Source of the DNA: Ichthyosporea sp. XGB-2017a
Taxonomy: Eukaryota; Opisthokonta; Ichthyosporea
Direction: 5' to 3'
Assembly (NCBI GenBank): GCA_002811675.1
Contig: PDIM01010330.1
Span: 65,047-129,046 of the forward strand
Length of the DNA: 64,000 bases
This document shows positions 1-8,974 of this stretch, in pieces. The first letter of the stretch is position 1; every line of letters starts with the position of its first letter. Both the position numbers and the translations under genes were made by a program. Under the pieces are notes generated by a model. That model did no database searches. It was not told the origin of the DNA and saw only the letters and a program-made list of their open reading frames with translations.

Positions 1-149
1 GGGCTTTTTATTTTTGTAGTTTGTTGTTTTTTTTTTTAATTCCTTGAGAGGATTTGAAATTGATGCAGACAAAGAGGGGGATCGAAGGAAGAAAGGAACA
101 GCCGGGTGAGTGATTAGTGTCTGTATTTGATTGATTGTGACCAGAGGAG

Positions 150-2483
150 ATGGATAAAGGAGGTGGCGGACCAATCAACAGCACGATTCTGCGTGGGCTG
201 AACGATAAGCTGTACGATAAGCGAAAGGTTGCCGCTCTGGAGGTGGAGAAACTCATAAAGGATTCCCTCGCTGTTGGAGATAAGTTGAAAATCCGAAAGG
301 TGATTGATGTGTTGACGGACGAGTTTGCGTATTGTGGGAATTCCAATTCGCGAAAGGGAGGGTTGATTGGGCTTGCAGCGACTGCCATTGCACTGGGACA
401 GGAGAATGTTGCTTCGTATCTGAATATATTAGTTCCTGCTGCTCTGGCCTGCTTTGTGGATCAGGACTCGCGTGTACGATACTATGCCTGTGAATCCCTG
501 TATAATATATCTAAAGTGGCTCGAGGGTACATATTGACGTACTTCAACGAGGTGTTTGATGGGCTAAGTCGACTCGCCGCGGATACTGATCCAAATGTGC
601 GCAATGGTGCGGAGTTACTGGACAGATTAGTTAAAGATATTGTCACGGAAAGCACTAATTTTGATATTGAAAAGTTTATTCCATTGCTTCGGGAGAGAAT
701 ATATGCAGTGAATCCCTATGTGCGCCAGTTTTTGGTGAGCTGGGTGACTGTTCTTGACTCCGTGCCGGATATCGAACTGCTGGACTTTCTTCCTGACTTT
801 CTGGAAGGTCTTTTTCGGATTTTATCGGATGCGAATAAGGATATTCGAAAGCAAACGGAAACTCAGCTTGCGGAATTCTTACGTGAAATCAAAATATCAA
901 ATCCGCTCAATGTAAATTACGAAAAGATTGTGAATATTCTGGTTAAGTTTTGTTGTTATAAGAACAATGAGTTGACTCAGCTGACTGCTCTAATGTGGAT
1001 CAAAGAGTTTATTATGATCGCGCGGCATAAGATGTTGGCTTACAATGCAGAGATCCTTGCTGCCATTCTGCCGTCACTTTCATTCAAAATAGATGAAATC
1101 CGGGAGTGTTCTGTTGCGGCCAATTTGGGATTGATGAAGCTAATTGAAGATGATGGGGACAGTTATAATAGTGGGAATGGTATGGTAGATGGCCTTGGCT
1201 CTGACAAGGAAGAGGGAAAAGGAGGGAAGCCTTCAAGTGCGATTGAATCTCTTACTGAAAAGCAACAAATCATGAATATTTTTTACGATAGTCTTCCTTC
1301 CACGTTGGAGGTGATTAAAAGTAATTTGAAAACGAGGTCTTCAACGGTTGAGACTCGTATAGCTTCCTTGCGATGGCTGCTGCTTCTTCATGTAAAGTCG
1401 CCTTCGCGTATGTTCAATTTGGTTGATTTGATTTTCAATGATTTAATGGGTGCCCTTTGCGATTCTAGTGATAAGGTTGTATTGCTAGTTCTGGAAGTTT
1501 TTGCGGAAATTGCATCGTATTCAGAAGAGGCTGCATTGACCGGAGGTGCAGCAAGTGGTACTGGGCAAATAACCGCAGCTAGCTCAAGTATTAACAGTGC
1601 AACCAATGAGGACACGTACTTTTACAGGTTCATTGTAGGCTTGCTAAGTTTATTGTGTACGGACAAAGATCTTCTGGAAAAGAGATGTTCGTTTATCGTA
1701 ACACAGCTTTCTCTACTTTTGGATGCCGAAAAAATATTTATTTCAATGGCTGCGATCCTTTTGAGGGAAGAGGATTTGGGATTCGCATCCAAAATGGTCC
1801 AACATTTAAATAGAATTTTGCTGACATCGACGGAAATGGGAGGGCTGAGACGTAAGCTACAGACACTTAATTGTGCGCAGGGTGATGCCAAAAGTAGCTC
1901 CCAATTATTTGAGGCGTTGTATCGTACCTGGTGCCATGATCCTGTGGCCACTGTGTCTCTTTGCTTGCTCACACAGAACTACAGACATGTCTATTCCCTG
2001 TTGATGAAGTTCTCGACAATGGAGCTTACAGTGGATTTACTGGTGGAAATTGATAGGCTTGTGCAGATGATTGAATCTCCTATATTCACTTTTTTGAGAC
2101 TTCAACTTCTTGAAGCAGACTGTTATCCCCACTTGGTGAAAAGTCTGTATGGGATTTTGATGTTGCTGCCTCAGGGTGGTGCATTCAATACCTTAAAATC
2201 GCGTCTTAGCTGCATTCCGAAGACATCACCGGCAGATTATGTCAAAAATATGCAGCTGCTTTCGCTCAGTGTGGGTGGGGTTTCGGATAAAGAGAGTTTG
2301 AAGAACCAAAGTAAAATGCTGAAGGACATGACCAAACGTGCAAACAGCTCCTCCAAAGAAGAGGAACAAGTGTGCCCGGTTGGTATAGATTTTGAGGATT
2401 TACTGGCTCACTTTGACGGCGTGTCACAAATGCACGCAGAGGCTCGCAAAGAAACAAGACACAAGAGAAGACTGAAAGTGTGA
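150..2483 (+). CDS. VAC14: VAC14, scaffold of the PI(3,5)P2 kinase complex
   Basis: 777-residue single-exon protein, almost the length of human VAC14 (782). VAC14 is the HEAT-repeat scaffold that holds the PIKfyve/Fab1 kinase and the Fig4/Sac3 phosphatase together on endosome and vacuole membranes and so sets PI(3,5)P2 levels. Hallmarks seen: the N-terminal LNDKLYDKRKVAALE segment (about residues 17-31), SRKGGLIGLAA (about 67-77), RYYACESLYNI, DPNVRNGAELLDRLVKDIV, then in the C-terminal Fig4-binding half ILLREEDLGFASKMV, WCHDPVATVSLCLLTQNYRH and FTFLRLQLL. A low-complexity insert (about 345-375) separates the halves. The start is the ATG that gives the conserved N-terminus. AATAAA lies 13 nt after the stop (2497-2502), and the gene converges on HAUS4 with a 95-nt spacer. 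Identity is very secure. Confidence 0.97.
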   Translation: MDKGGGGPINSTILRGLNDKLYDKRKVAALEVEKLIKDSLAVGDKLKIRKVIDVLTDEFAYCGNSNSRKGGLIGLAATAIALGQENVASYLNILVPAALACFVDQDSRVRYYACESLYNISKVARGYILTYFNEVFDGLSRLAADTDPNVRNGAELLDRLVKDIVTESTNFDIEKFIPLLRERIYAVNPYVRQFLVSWVTVLDSVPDIELLDFLPDFLEGLFRILSDANKDIRKQTETQLAEFLREIKISNPLNVNYEKIVNILVKFCCYKNNELTQLTALMWIKEFIMIARHKMLAYNAEILAAILPSLSFKIDEIRECSVAANLGLMKLIEDDGDSYNSGNGMVDGLGSDKEEGKGGKPSSAIESLTEKQQIMNIFYDSLPSTLEVIKSNLKTRSSTVETRIASLRWLLLLHVKSPSRMFNLVDLIFNDLMGALCDSSDKVVLLVLEVFAEIASYSEEAALTGGAASGTGQITAASSSINSATNEDTYFYRFIVGLLSLLCTDKDLLEKRCSFIVTQLSLLLDAEKIFISMAAILLREEDLGFASKMVQHLNRILLTSTEMGGLRRKLQTLNCAQGDAKSSSQLFEALYRTWCHDPVATVSLCLLTQNYRHVYSLLMKFSTMELTVDLLVEIDRLVQMIESPIFTFLRLQLLEADCYPHLVKSLYGILMLLPQGGAFNTLKSRLSCIPKTSPADYVKNMQLLSLSVGGVSDKESLKNQSKMLKDMTKRANSSSKEEEQVCPVGIDFEDLLAHFDGVSQMHAEARKETRHKRRLKV

Positions 2484-2578
2484 GTATACAGACGAAAATA
2501 AAGATCAATGTAAAGGGGGCGCCCAGTGATATCTGAGGTAGTTTATTGTTATTACTATATGAGCCATCACTAAGTATG

Positions 2579-3754
2579 CTATAGAAAAGGCTCAGTATCA
2601 ATGTCCTTCCCGAGCTCAGACAGTGCCCATTTTTTGTTCTCAATCTCTTCAAGGATAGCAGCATACTCTTTCCCCAACTGCTCGAACCCTGGCCCAACGC
2701 AGCGATACGCCTTCAAGGCAGCCTCGTATCGCAGCAATTCATTACGTAGCTGGTCTCTTGAAGATTCCAGATGAGCCTGTATTTTACCCAGTGCCTTTAT
2801 TGCACCTTCCGGGTATGTATCGCAAAGAAGCTGGTCTTTTACCAAGTTTAGTTTCAGAATCAAGGCTTCGCTTTTACATACCATCCATTTGCTATGAACA
2901 GACGATGCTTCGTATGTGCTTCCCAGCTTGTATTCGACAATAACCTTTTGCAAAAGATTGACGTACTCAATTATTTTATGCACTATATCCTTTTGGTAGT
3001 CTTCTCTGGTCCCCTGCAATCGCTTAGCCTCCTTACTTTCCTCCTCGATAGTAGCTTTGTCCTTTTCCAAAAGGGCGGGCAGCTGCGACGCCTTTGCAAA
3101 ACTATATTTTGAGCTTTTCCGGTCAAGCGCTACACTTGTACCCGAAATGGGATTATAAAAGTTATATATCTTCTCACACATGGATTTTAACCTGTTTTCG
3201 ATTTCAGGGATGAGATCTTGTTGCATTTGAACGCAATCTTCCGCCGACGGATACGCGAACTCACTTCCATGTTGTTCCACATCAGCGGGAGACAGGCCAA
3301 ACAAAGTCGCAGGGGAGGCTCCATCACCCGAAGCTTCCCCGTGGATATTAAAATAAGACACATCAAGCACCTGAGACGCCAATTCTGCTTCCAGTACAAC
3401 ACGAACCGCATCCCGCACGTCATTCCCCTGGCTAAGATCCTCCCCGTGTAGTCTCTTGTCCTCCCCTGCTTCTCCTCGTGCCTTGTCTGTCTCATATACA
3501 TACTCTAAAAGACGCCCAAGAACCAGGCTCTTGTGAAAAAAATTAATCTTGCTTTCCTGACACTCATTCTTTGCCTCCTCAAGGGATTGATGCATTGTCA
3601 TGGAGCAGCCCAATGGCGTGCACAGATGAGGGGTTAGACGAGATAGGAGCTTGGCAAAGTTGGGATGGGCCTCCAATAGCCCAGGGGGGATTTGAAGGGG
3701 TAACTCTGGCTCATTATTGCTATCATCTGTTGCAAAAGAGTCAGTCACAGCCAT
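2579..3754 (-). CDS. HAUS4: HAUS augmin-like complex subunit 4
   Basis: 391 residues if translation starts at the ATG at 3752-3754; an in-frame extension upstream is rich in Phe and Lys and looks like translated 5' UTR. The protein is mostly helical and coiled-coil. The N-terminus has the HAUS4 pattern of a short HPNFAKLL segment followed by a conserved Glu-rich helix, and the C-terminal 60 residues (RNELLRYEAALKAY, then GPGFEQL, then EIENKKWALSEL) match the best-conserved block of HAUS4 and plant AUG4. HAUS4 is part of the eight-subunit augmin complex, which recruits gamma-tubulin to existing spindle microtubules for branching nucleation. It shares a 288-nt divergent promoter region with the PRP4 kinase gene. 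The assignment rests on recalled family patterns, not on a search. Confidence 0.75.
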   Translation of the reverse strand: MAVTDSFATDDSNNEPELPLQIPPGLLEAHPNFAKLLSRLTPHLCTPLGCSMTMHQSLEEAKNECQESKINFFHKSLVLGRLLEYVYETDKARGEAGEDKRLHGEDLSQGNDVRDAVRVVLEAELASQVLDVSYFNIHGEASGDGASPATLFGLSPADVEQHGSEFAYPSAEDCVQMQQDLIPEIENRLKSMCEKIYNFYNPISGTSVALDRKSSKYSFAKASQLPALLEKDKATIEEESKEAKRLQGTREDYQKDIVHKIIEYVNLLQKVIVEYKLGSTYEASSVHSKWMVCKSEALILKLNLVKDQLLCDTYPEGAIKALGKIQAHLESSRDQLRNELLRYEAALKAYRCVGPGFEQLGKEYAAILEEIENKKWALSELGKDIDTEPFL

Positions 3755-4042
3755 GATTTGTTCTTTCAGAGAGATTAAAAGCGAAGCGAAATCTAAAATC
3801 AGGAAAGGAAAAAAAGAAAAAGCTGAAAAGTAAAAAAAAAAAAAAACAGAAAAGAAAACAATAACATATTTTTGGCCCTGTTTTTGGCGGGAAAAGCTCA
3901 AAAATAAAAAAATCGGTTCGACTTTTGGTCGCGCAATTCGCAGCTGTTTTTTTTTATGTCTGATTTTTGTTGTATTTTGTTGTTTTATTCCTTTTTTTTT
4001 TCTTTTGTTTCTCAGGATCTAAGTTTTGTGAATGTAACTGGG
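3755..4042. promoter_or_regulatory. Shared divergent promoter of HAUS4 and PRP4K
   Basis: The 288 nt between the two start codons hold A/T homopolymer tracts (3835-3846 A-rich, 3989-4000 T-rich) around a GC-richer core near 3915-3945. A pyrimidine tract ending in CAG at 4014-4016 looks like a 3' splice site, but I see no convincing donor upstream, so a 5'-UTR intron is possible and unproven. No TATA box is evident. Confidence 0.4.
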
Positions 4043-5908
4043 ATGGGAGATTTTGATAGAGAAATCCGAGAGTATCAACGGGCACGACAACGGGGAGGAG
4101 ATGCGGGACGAGGTGAGCCGCGCCGCTCTTCGCGGGACGATTCTTACCATGCACAGCAGCGGCGGTATAACGGTAAGCTGCATGATGGAGGCGGCGGAGG
4201 ACGAGGAGGAGAGGCCCCGTCGTCGTCTTGGAGGGGAGCCAACTATCACCGCGGTCATGATCAAAGAGAGAGAGCGCGTGGGGGTGATTATGGGAGAAGT
4301 AGAAACAGTGGAGATGGAGATGGAGTAAGTCAAAGCCGAGGAAGAAAACGCACCTCCTCAGAAAGAGTTTCGCCTCAACAGAAGCGGTTGAAAGAAGACA
4401 AGAGCCCGGAAAAGGAAGAGGAAGGTGAAGATGAGGAGCTCGCGAATTTACTTTTCGGGGAGTCGGAAGATGAAGAAGAAAAGGCCATTGCAGAGCAGCG
4501 GAAGAGAAGACAACAACTCCTCGATAAGCTAAAGGAGAAGGAAAAGGAAAGCGTCCCTGCGACACCTGAAAACACCTTAGCCGCGGTGGGGAGTACGAGA
4601 AAGGAAAATCTTGTGCTTGAGAAATCGGTAAAATCTGAAGTGCAAATATCGAGTACAGCGACGTCAGCAAGTGGATTTCGCCCTGATTTTGAAAAAAATG
4701 AAAATGCTTCGAATATTTCGCCAAAGAAAAAAAGTGTCATGCCTGTGATCGATATGTTTGGAGACAGTGATGATGCAGATGAAGACAATAGTAAGGAAGA
4801 AAGAGCGGGGAATAGTGAAAACATTGGGCTGCAGCCTGGCACAGGGAATGCAGCTGCCACTGGCTTAGCAGACAACTGGGACGATGCGGACGGGTATTAC
4901 AATATTCGGGTTGGGGAAGTAATGGATGGGAAATACCGGGTGATTTCGTCCTCAGGAAAAGGAGTGTTTAGCTCTGTTGTGATTGCCGAGGACGCGCATA
5001 CAGGAACTAAATGTGCTATTAAAATTATAAGGAACAATCCTGTCATGCTGAAGGCAGGGATTAAGGAAATGGAAACTTTGAAGTTGCTACGAAATGCTGA
5101 TCCAAAGGACCGTATGCACTGCCTTGCATTAGTGGGCCACTTCTACCACAAGGGCCATTTGTGTATGGTTCTTGAAAAACTCCACATGAATTTGAGGGAA
5201 ATACTTAAAATGTATGGGAATAAGGTGGGATTGAGTATCGAGGCGGTGCGAACTTTTGCCCATCAATTATTTGTGTCTCTGAAGCTTCTTCAACGCTGTC
5301 GTATTTTGCATGCGGATATCAAGCCGGATAACATTATGGTCAATGAAAGCAACTCGTATCTAAAGCTCTGTGATTTTGGCTCAGCCTTGTCTGCATCTGA
5401 TATAGCGCTTACCTCGTATGTGGGAAGTAGGTATTATAGAGCACCAGAGCTGATACTGGGCATGAAATATGATACTGCCATTGATATGTGGGCTGTTGGT
5501 GTAACACTCTTTGAGCTCTTTACTGGACGAGTGCTTTTTCATGGGAAAACGAATAATGATATGCTGAAAAGTATAATGGAAGTGAAAGGGAAATGCTCCC
5601 GCAAGATGATTAAAAAGGGACAGAATGCCAACATGTTATTTGACGAAAACAACAACTTTATTGGGAGACATGTAGACCCCATCACTGGCCAAGAAACGAT
5701 TAAACTGTTCCCTTTCCATAAGCCAAGTAAAGATCTTCTCAATTTGTTGACTGCAGGCGCCACCTTGGATTACACGGAAATGGAACAGATTCGCAGTTTG
5801 AGAGACCTTCTCGATAAATGTCTGACGCTTGATCCCGCTAAAAGAATTTCTCCTGACGATGCTCTTAAACACCCGTTTATTGCAAGCCTATCAATTGTAA
5901 AAAATTAA
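4043..5908 (+). CDS. PRPF4B: PRP4-type pre-mRNA splicing kinase (CMGC family)
   Basis: 621 residues from the ATG at 4043; the in-frame codons before it read as a pyrimidine-rich leader. The first 290 residues are disordered: Arg/Gly/Ser-rich, then acidic, with DDxD-type clusters typical of PRP4 N-termini. The kinase domain starts near residue 296 with a glycine loop (SSGKGVFSSVV), has the ATP-binding Lys at about 327 (AIKII), the PRP4 signature HADIKPDNIM at about 423, DFG near 444 and the activation segment TSYVGSRYYRAPEL, where the Tyr-Arg-Ala-Pro-Glu context is DYRK/PRP4-like. PRP4 kinase phosphorylates PRP31 and PRP6 during B-complex formation in the nucleus. It converges on the decarboxylase gene with a 106-nt spacer. 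Confidence 0.95.
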   Translation: MGDFDREIREYQRARQRGGDAGRGEPRRSSRDDSYHAQQRRYNGKLHDGGGGGRGGEAPSSSWRGANYHRGHDQRERARGGDYGRSRNSGDGDGVSQSRGRKRTSSERVSPQQKRLKEDKSPEKEEEGEDEELANLLFGESEDEEEKAIAEQRKRRQQLLDKLKEKEKESVPATPENTLAAVGSTRKENLVLEKSVKSEVQISSTATSASGFRPDFEKNENASNISPKKKSVMPVIDMFGDSDDADEDNSKEERAGNSENIGLQPGTGNAAATGLADNWDDADGYYNIRVGEVMDGKYRVISSSGKGVFSSVVIAEDAHTGTKCAIKIIRNNPVMLKAGIKEMETLKLLRNADPKDRMHCLALVGHFYHKGHLCMVLEKLHMNLREILKMYGNKVGLSIEAVRTFAHQLFVSLKLLQRCRILHADIKPDNIMVNESNSYLKLCDFGSALSASDIALTSYVGSRYYRAPELILGMKYDTAIDMWAVGVTLFELFTGRVLFHGKTNNDMLKSIMEVKGKCSRKMIKKGQNANMLFDENNNFIGRHVDPITGQETIKLFPFHKPSKDLLNLLTAGATLDYTEMEQIRSLRDLLDKCLTLDPAKRISPDDALKHPFIASLSIVKN

Positions 5909-6014
5909 CCTGTAAAATGCTCAGCAAATACCGTTTTCACTTTCATTTATTCAAACTATGTAGTAACTCAGCTATATGATGATCTGTACACATACCAATT
6001 CGCTCTGAATCCAT

Positions 6015-8027
6015 TTAAGAGGTAACTCGCCCTCCTCGAGGCGTGAACGGACGGGTTTCGTTATCGCCTCGGTACTCTGAACATGCCACGCAAATACAAA
6101 AATCTTTTCCGATGTGATTTTTGATGCAAACGTTTTTGCTTTTTCTTGTCTTTCGTGACTCGACCAAGTCCTTCACAAATGTCATAATTTTCTCTGAGGT
6201 AACATTAGGCATAACAATCGCGTGAGCAATGTTTCCCTCGCATGCAAGCTGCCACTTGCGAATAAAGGCCATGTCTTCTGGTTTTTCGAAAACTACTGTG
6301 TTTGAATTATCATTTAACATACAAGAAATGTTGGCCTCCTCGAGAAGCTTTCGCAAAAGCTTCGCATTGCCCATGCATTTTTCAACATCTTTTGCAAAAC
6401 CCTGCTTTCCTTTCATTTGAATAGTGTGCCACAAAAATAGAGGCGCTTGCCCATTTCTGGATCCCATGATGGTGGTATCTTTCGAATTCAAGTACTCAAT
6501 ATCTTGCTCAACTTTGCGGATATTCTCCTTTCGGGTAATAATCACACCACAAGGCATTGGGCAACCCATAAACTTGTGTCCAGAAACAGACATACTACCA
6601 ATGGGCTTTTCAAAATTCACTTCGACACCCTCTTTAAGAAAGGGAAGCATTAAAGCAAACAAAGCTCCATCGCAGTGAATGTAAAACCGATCTTCCGTTA
6701 TATTGTTTCGTTTCAAAATCTCAAGGATTTTGTCAAGGTTATCTACAGCACCTTTCACAGTGGTACCAATATTTGCATTGATAATTACAGGTTTGTCAAT
6801 GTTCTTCTGGATATTCTTCTCAAGATCATCGTAGTCAATTTCCCCAGTTGGCAATGTTTCACATGGCACAGCGTCCATTCGGTAATACCTTGCAGCTTTA
6901 AATACCGAATAATGAGACTCTTTAGATGCATACAAAACACCATCGGGAAGGATTTCTCGCGCAACTAGAATTCCATGCAAATTTCCCTCTGTCCCACATG
7001 TAGTGACATAACCCCAGTATTCATCTACGGGTATTTTCCACAAATCGGCAAAGAAGTCCAGAACTGAAACCTCAAACCGACGAGAATGAACACCATAGTT
7101 TGATTCAACAAACGGATCACCTAAGTTATTCAAAGAAAATCCCAGAAAATCATTCAATTTGGTGTGATTGTATGAGAGATTATAAGGATAACCAAAGTGA
7201 AGCTCTGAGCGCTCTACCAATTCGCGCTTGAATCTATTTAAAACTTTGGTAACCTCTTTGGACTTCTCGGGATTTTCCGACAACTCGTCTACGTCCGCAA
7301 ATCGATGTGCGCTGTCGTGGCGAGGCTTATACGCAATATTCAAACTTGCCAATTGGGACAGAGCTTGAGATTCATCTTCAGAAGAAGATTCTCCTAAGAA
7401 GCATTCAAGCTCAGAAGAAATGTGAACCAGCTGCATTTTAAGGTCCTCTAGAGGATCTATTTGTCTGAAAGCTTGGGTAGTAAAGCTACGACGAAAGGTA
7501 AATTCCTCTGGGGTCTGCATAAGGCTGTCTGCAACCTTGTTTATCAACTTCTCAATGGAAAATGAGTTGATCTTGGCATAATTTTTCAACTCCTTAAGTC
7601 CACGTTCCACAACGTGAAGATTTTCCACAGCTGAGCTCAACTTAATTTCTTGAATATCATTGGCAGCATCTTTGGAATTTCTCAACAAGCGTTCCAAATC
7701 ATTAAGAGCGTGACCCAACGCCTTCTTTCTCAGAACAAAGCTCTCATTGACACTCTCCATATCTACTGTCAGGTCCATGAAAAACTTCAACTTCAATTCT
7801 GACACTATCTCAAGAGAATCCATCGATATCTGAGAAACAATTCGTTCCAACTCTTTGTTATAACAACTATAATCGACTTTGTGACACTCCCACTGGCTTT
7901 CGATTGCCTCCAGAGATTTCTGAAACTCTTTAAACAAGGTCGACTCACTTCGTGATACAGCCCTTCGTGTGGTCATCTCCTCTTCCTTGATACAGGCTTG
8001 ACTAGCCACTTCTACAGATGACACCAT
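6015..8027 (-). CDS. SPX-domain fused to PLP group II decarboxylase (serine/histidine decarboxylase-like)
   Basis: 670 residues from the ATG at 8025-8027. Residues about 265-625 form a group II PLP decarboxylase closest in pattern to plant serine decarboxylases: [17 protein letters not shown] (338-354), [16 protein letters not shown] (367-382) with the ring-stacking His372, [10 protein letters not shown] (451-460) with Asp453, and [13 protein letters not shown] (482-494), where Lys485 is the PLP Schiff-base lysine. Serine decarboxylases make ethanolamine; the histidine enzyme makes histamine. Residues 29-170 read as a divergent SPX domain: a first helix with Trp46, then Tyr53/Tyr56/Lys58 ([13 protein letters not shown]), a long middle helix pair, and the [16 protein letters not shown] helix (149-164) with Lys160 and Lys164. 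SPX domains sense inositol pyrophosphates. The tail has CICVAC (644-649). No membrane segment. The enzyme class is firm, the substrate is inferred, and the SPX call is moderate. Confidence 0.85.
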   Translation of the reverse strand: MVSSVEVASQACIKEEEMTTRRAVSRSESTLFKEFQKSLEAIESQWECHKVDYSCYNKELERIVSQISMDSLEIVSELKLKFFMDLTVDMESVNESFVLRKKALGHALNDLERLLRNSKDAANDIQEIKLSSAVENLHVVERGLKELKNYAKINSFSIEKLINKVADSLMQTPEEFTFRRSFTTQAFRQIDPLEDLKMQLVHISSELECFLGESSSEDESQALSQLASLNIAYKPRHDSAHRFADVDELSENPEKSKEVTKVLNRFKRELVERSELHFGYPYNLSYNHTKLNDFLGFSLNNLGDPFVESNYGVHSRRFEVSVLDFFADLWKIPVDEYWGYVTTCGTEGNLHGILVAREILPDGVLYASKESHYSVFKAARYYRMDAVPCETLPTGEIDYDDLEKNIQKNIDKPVIINANIGTTVKGAVDNLDKILEILKRNNITEDRFYIHCDGALFALMLPFLKEGVEVNFEKPIGSMSVSGHKFMGCPMPCGVIITRKENIRKVEQDIEYLNSKDTTIMGSRNGQAPLFLWHTIQMKGKQGFAKDVEKCMGNAKLLRKLLEEANISCMLNDNSNTVVFEKPEDMAFIRKWQLACEGNIAHAIVMPNVTSEKIMTFVKDLVESRKTRKSKNVCIKNHIGKDFCICVACSEYRGDNETRPFTPRGGRVTS

Positions 8028-8974
8028 TCTGACACAAAACCTATAAAACTGAATAAATAAATCAAAACACACAAATCAAATCCAAACAAATACAAATCAA
8101 AATCCCAAACTTCAAAGTTCAATGACCTTTGAAAAAATGCGTTCTTCTATTAAAAAACACAAGAAAGTAAAGAAAAAAATGAAGACATAAAAAAAACGTT
8201 TCTTATTTCTCTGCACGCTGATTGGCTGTAATGATTCCGAGCTAATGATTTATTATTAAAATTATTGGCTGATATATTTATTATTCTTCAATTAGCCAAT
8301 CAGATATAAGATAAATCGGAGGTGACCTTCCTTATGGACAAATCCGAACCCCCCAATTTCCTCCACAACCCCACAAAAACTACATGTCAGAGTGGATGAT
8401 GACGGGTCCAAAGGAAGCAGCTGTACGTACACGTCGGACTGTAGCATTACGATGCGTGTCTATTTCTATATCTTACAATTACAGAGAGTCTCTAACTATT
8501 ACACCCCTGATTACAGCTACATGAGCCGCTCCTTGCATGGCTACAGCTGATGAGGGATCAATCAGCTACGCGCGCTCCTTGCAGTCAAGTCAGCTGTCCA
8601 TGGCGGACGATCAGATGGGGGAGGGTTACAGTATGTGTTGGGTATTGGTTGGGGCTCCCTTATTTATTTCGATGAGCGTGAGAATGGTGGAGGAAAGAGG
8701 AGTGACGTAAATGGCCCAAATTCAATGGTAGGCGGTGTTATGCAAAGAAAACTAAACTGCAACCACTGTTCATTTTAGTATTGGGTATTCGAGAGGGAAG
8801 GAGGAGGAGGAGGAGGGAAGTTATGGCGGCCCGTGTTTGAGAGAGGTGTTGTTGGGTGTTGTGGATGTGTATTGGATGGGGAGATTAGTGTAGGAGAGAG
8901 GGGCAGTGAGGGTAGGGAGAGACGGAGCTTTGGTGCATTGTGGACCTTGGAAACCATATCGTTTATTGTGTAGT
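8028..8974. promoter_or_regulatory. Divergent intergenic region with three CCAAT boxes
   Basis: About 0.95 kb between two divergent start codons. Three CCAAT-type sites cluster on the decarboxylase side: ATTGGCT at 8221-8227, ATTGGCT at 8264-8270 and AGCCAAT at 8294-8300. The last two face each other across an AT-rich spacer. CCAAT sites bind NF-Y in eukaryotes. No TATA box is clear, and I see no RNA gene or mobile element here. Confidence 0.4.

Noticed and set aside
2579-3901. HAUS4 with a 49-residue hydrophobic N-terminal extension acting as a membrane anchor
   Set aside because: The extension is encoded by A/T homopolymers in the divergent promoter and has no match in the family; the inner ATG gives the expected protein.
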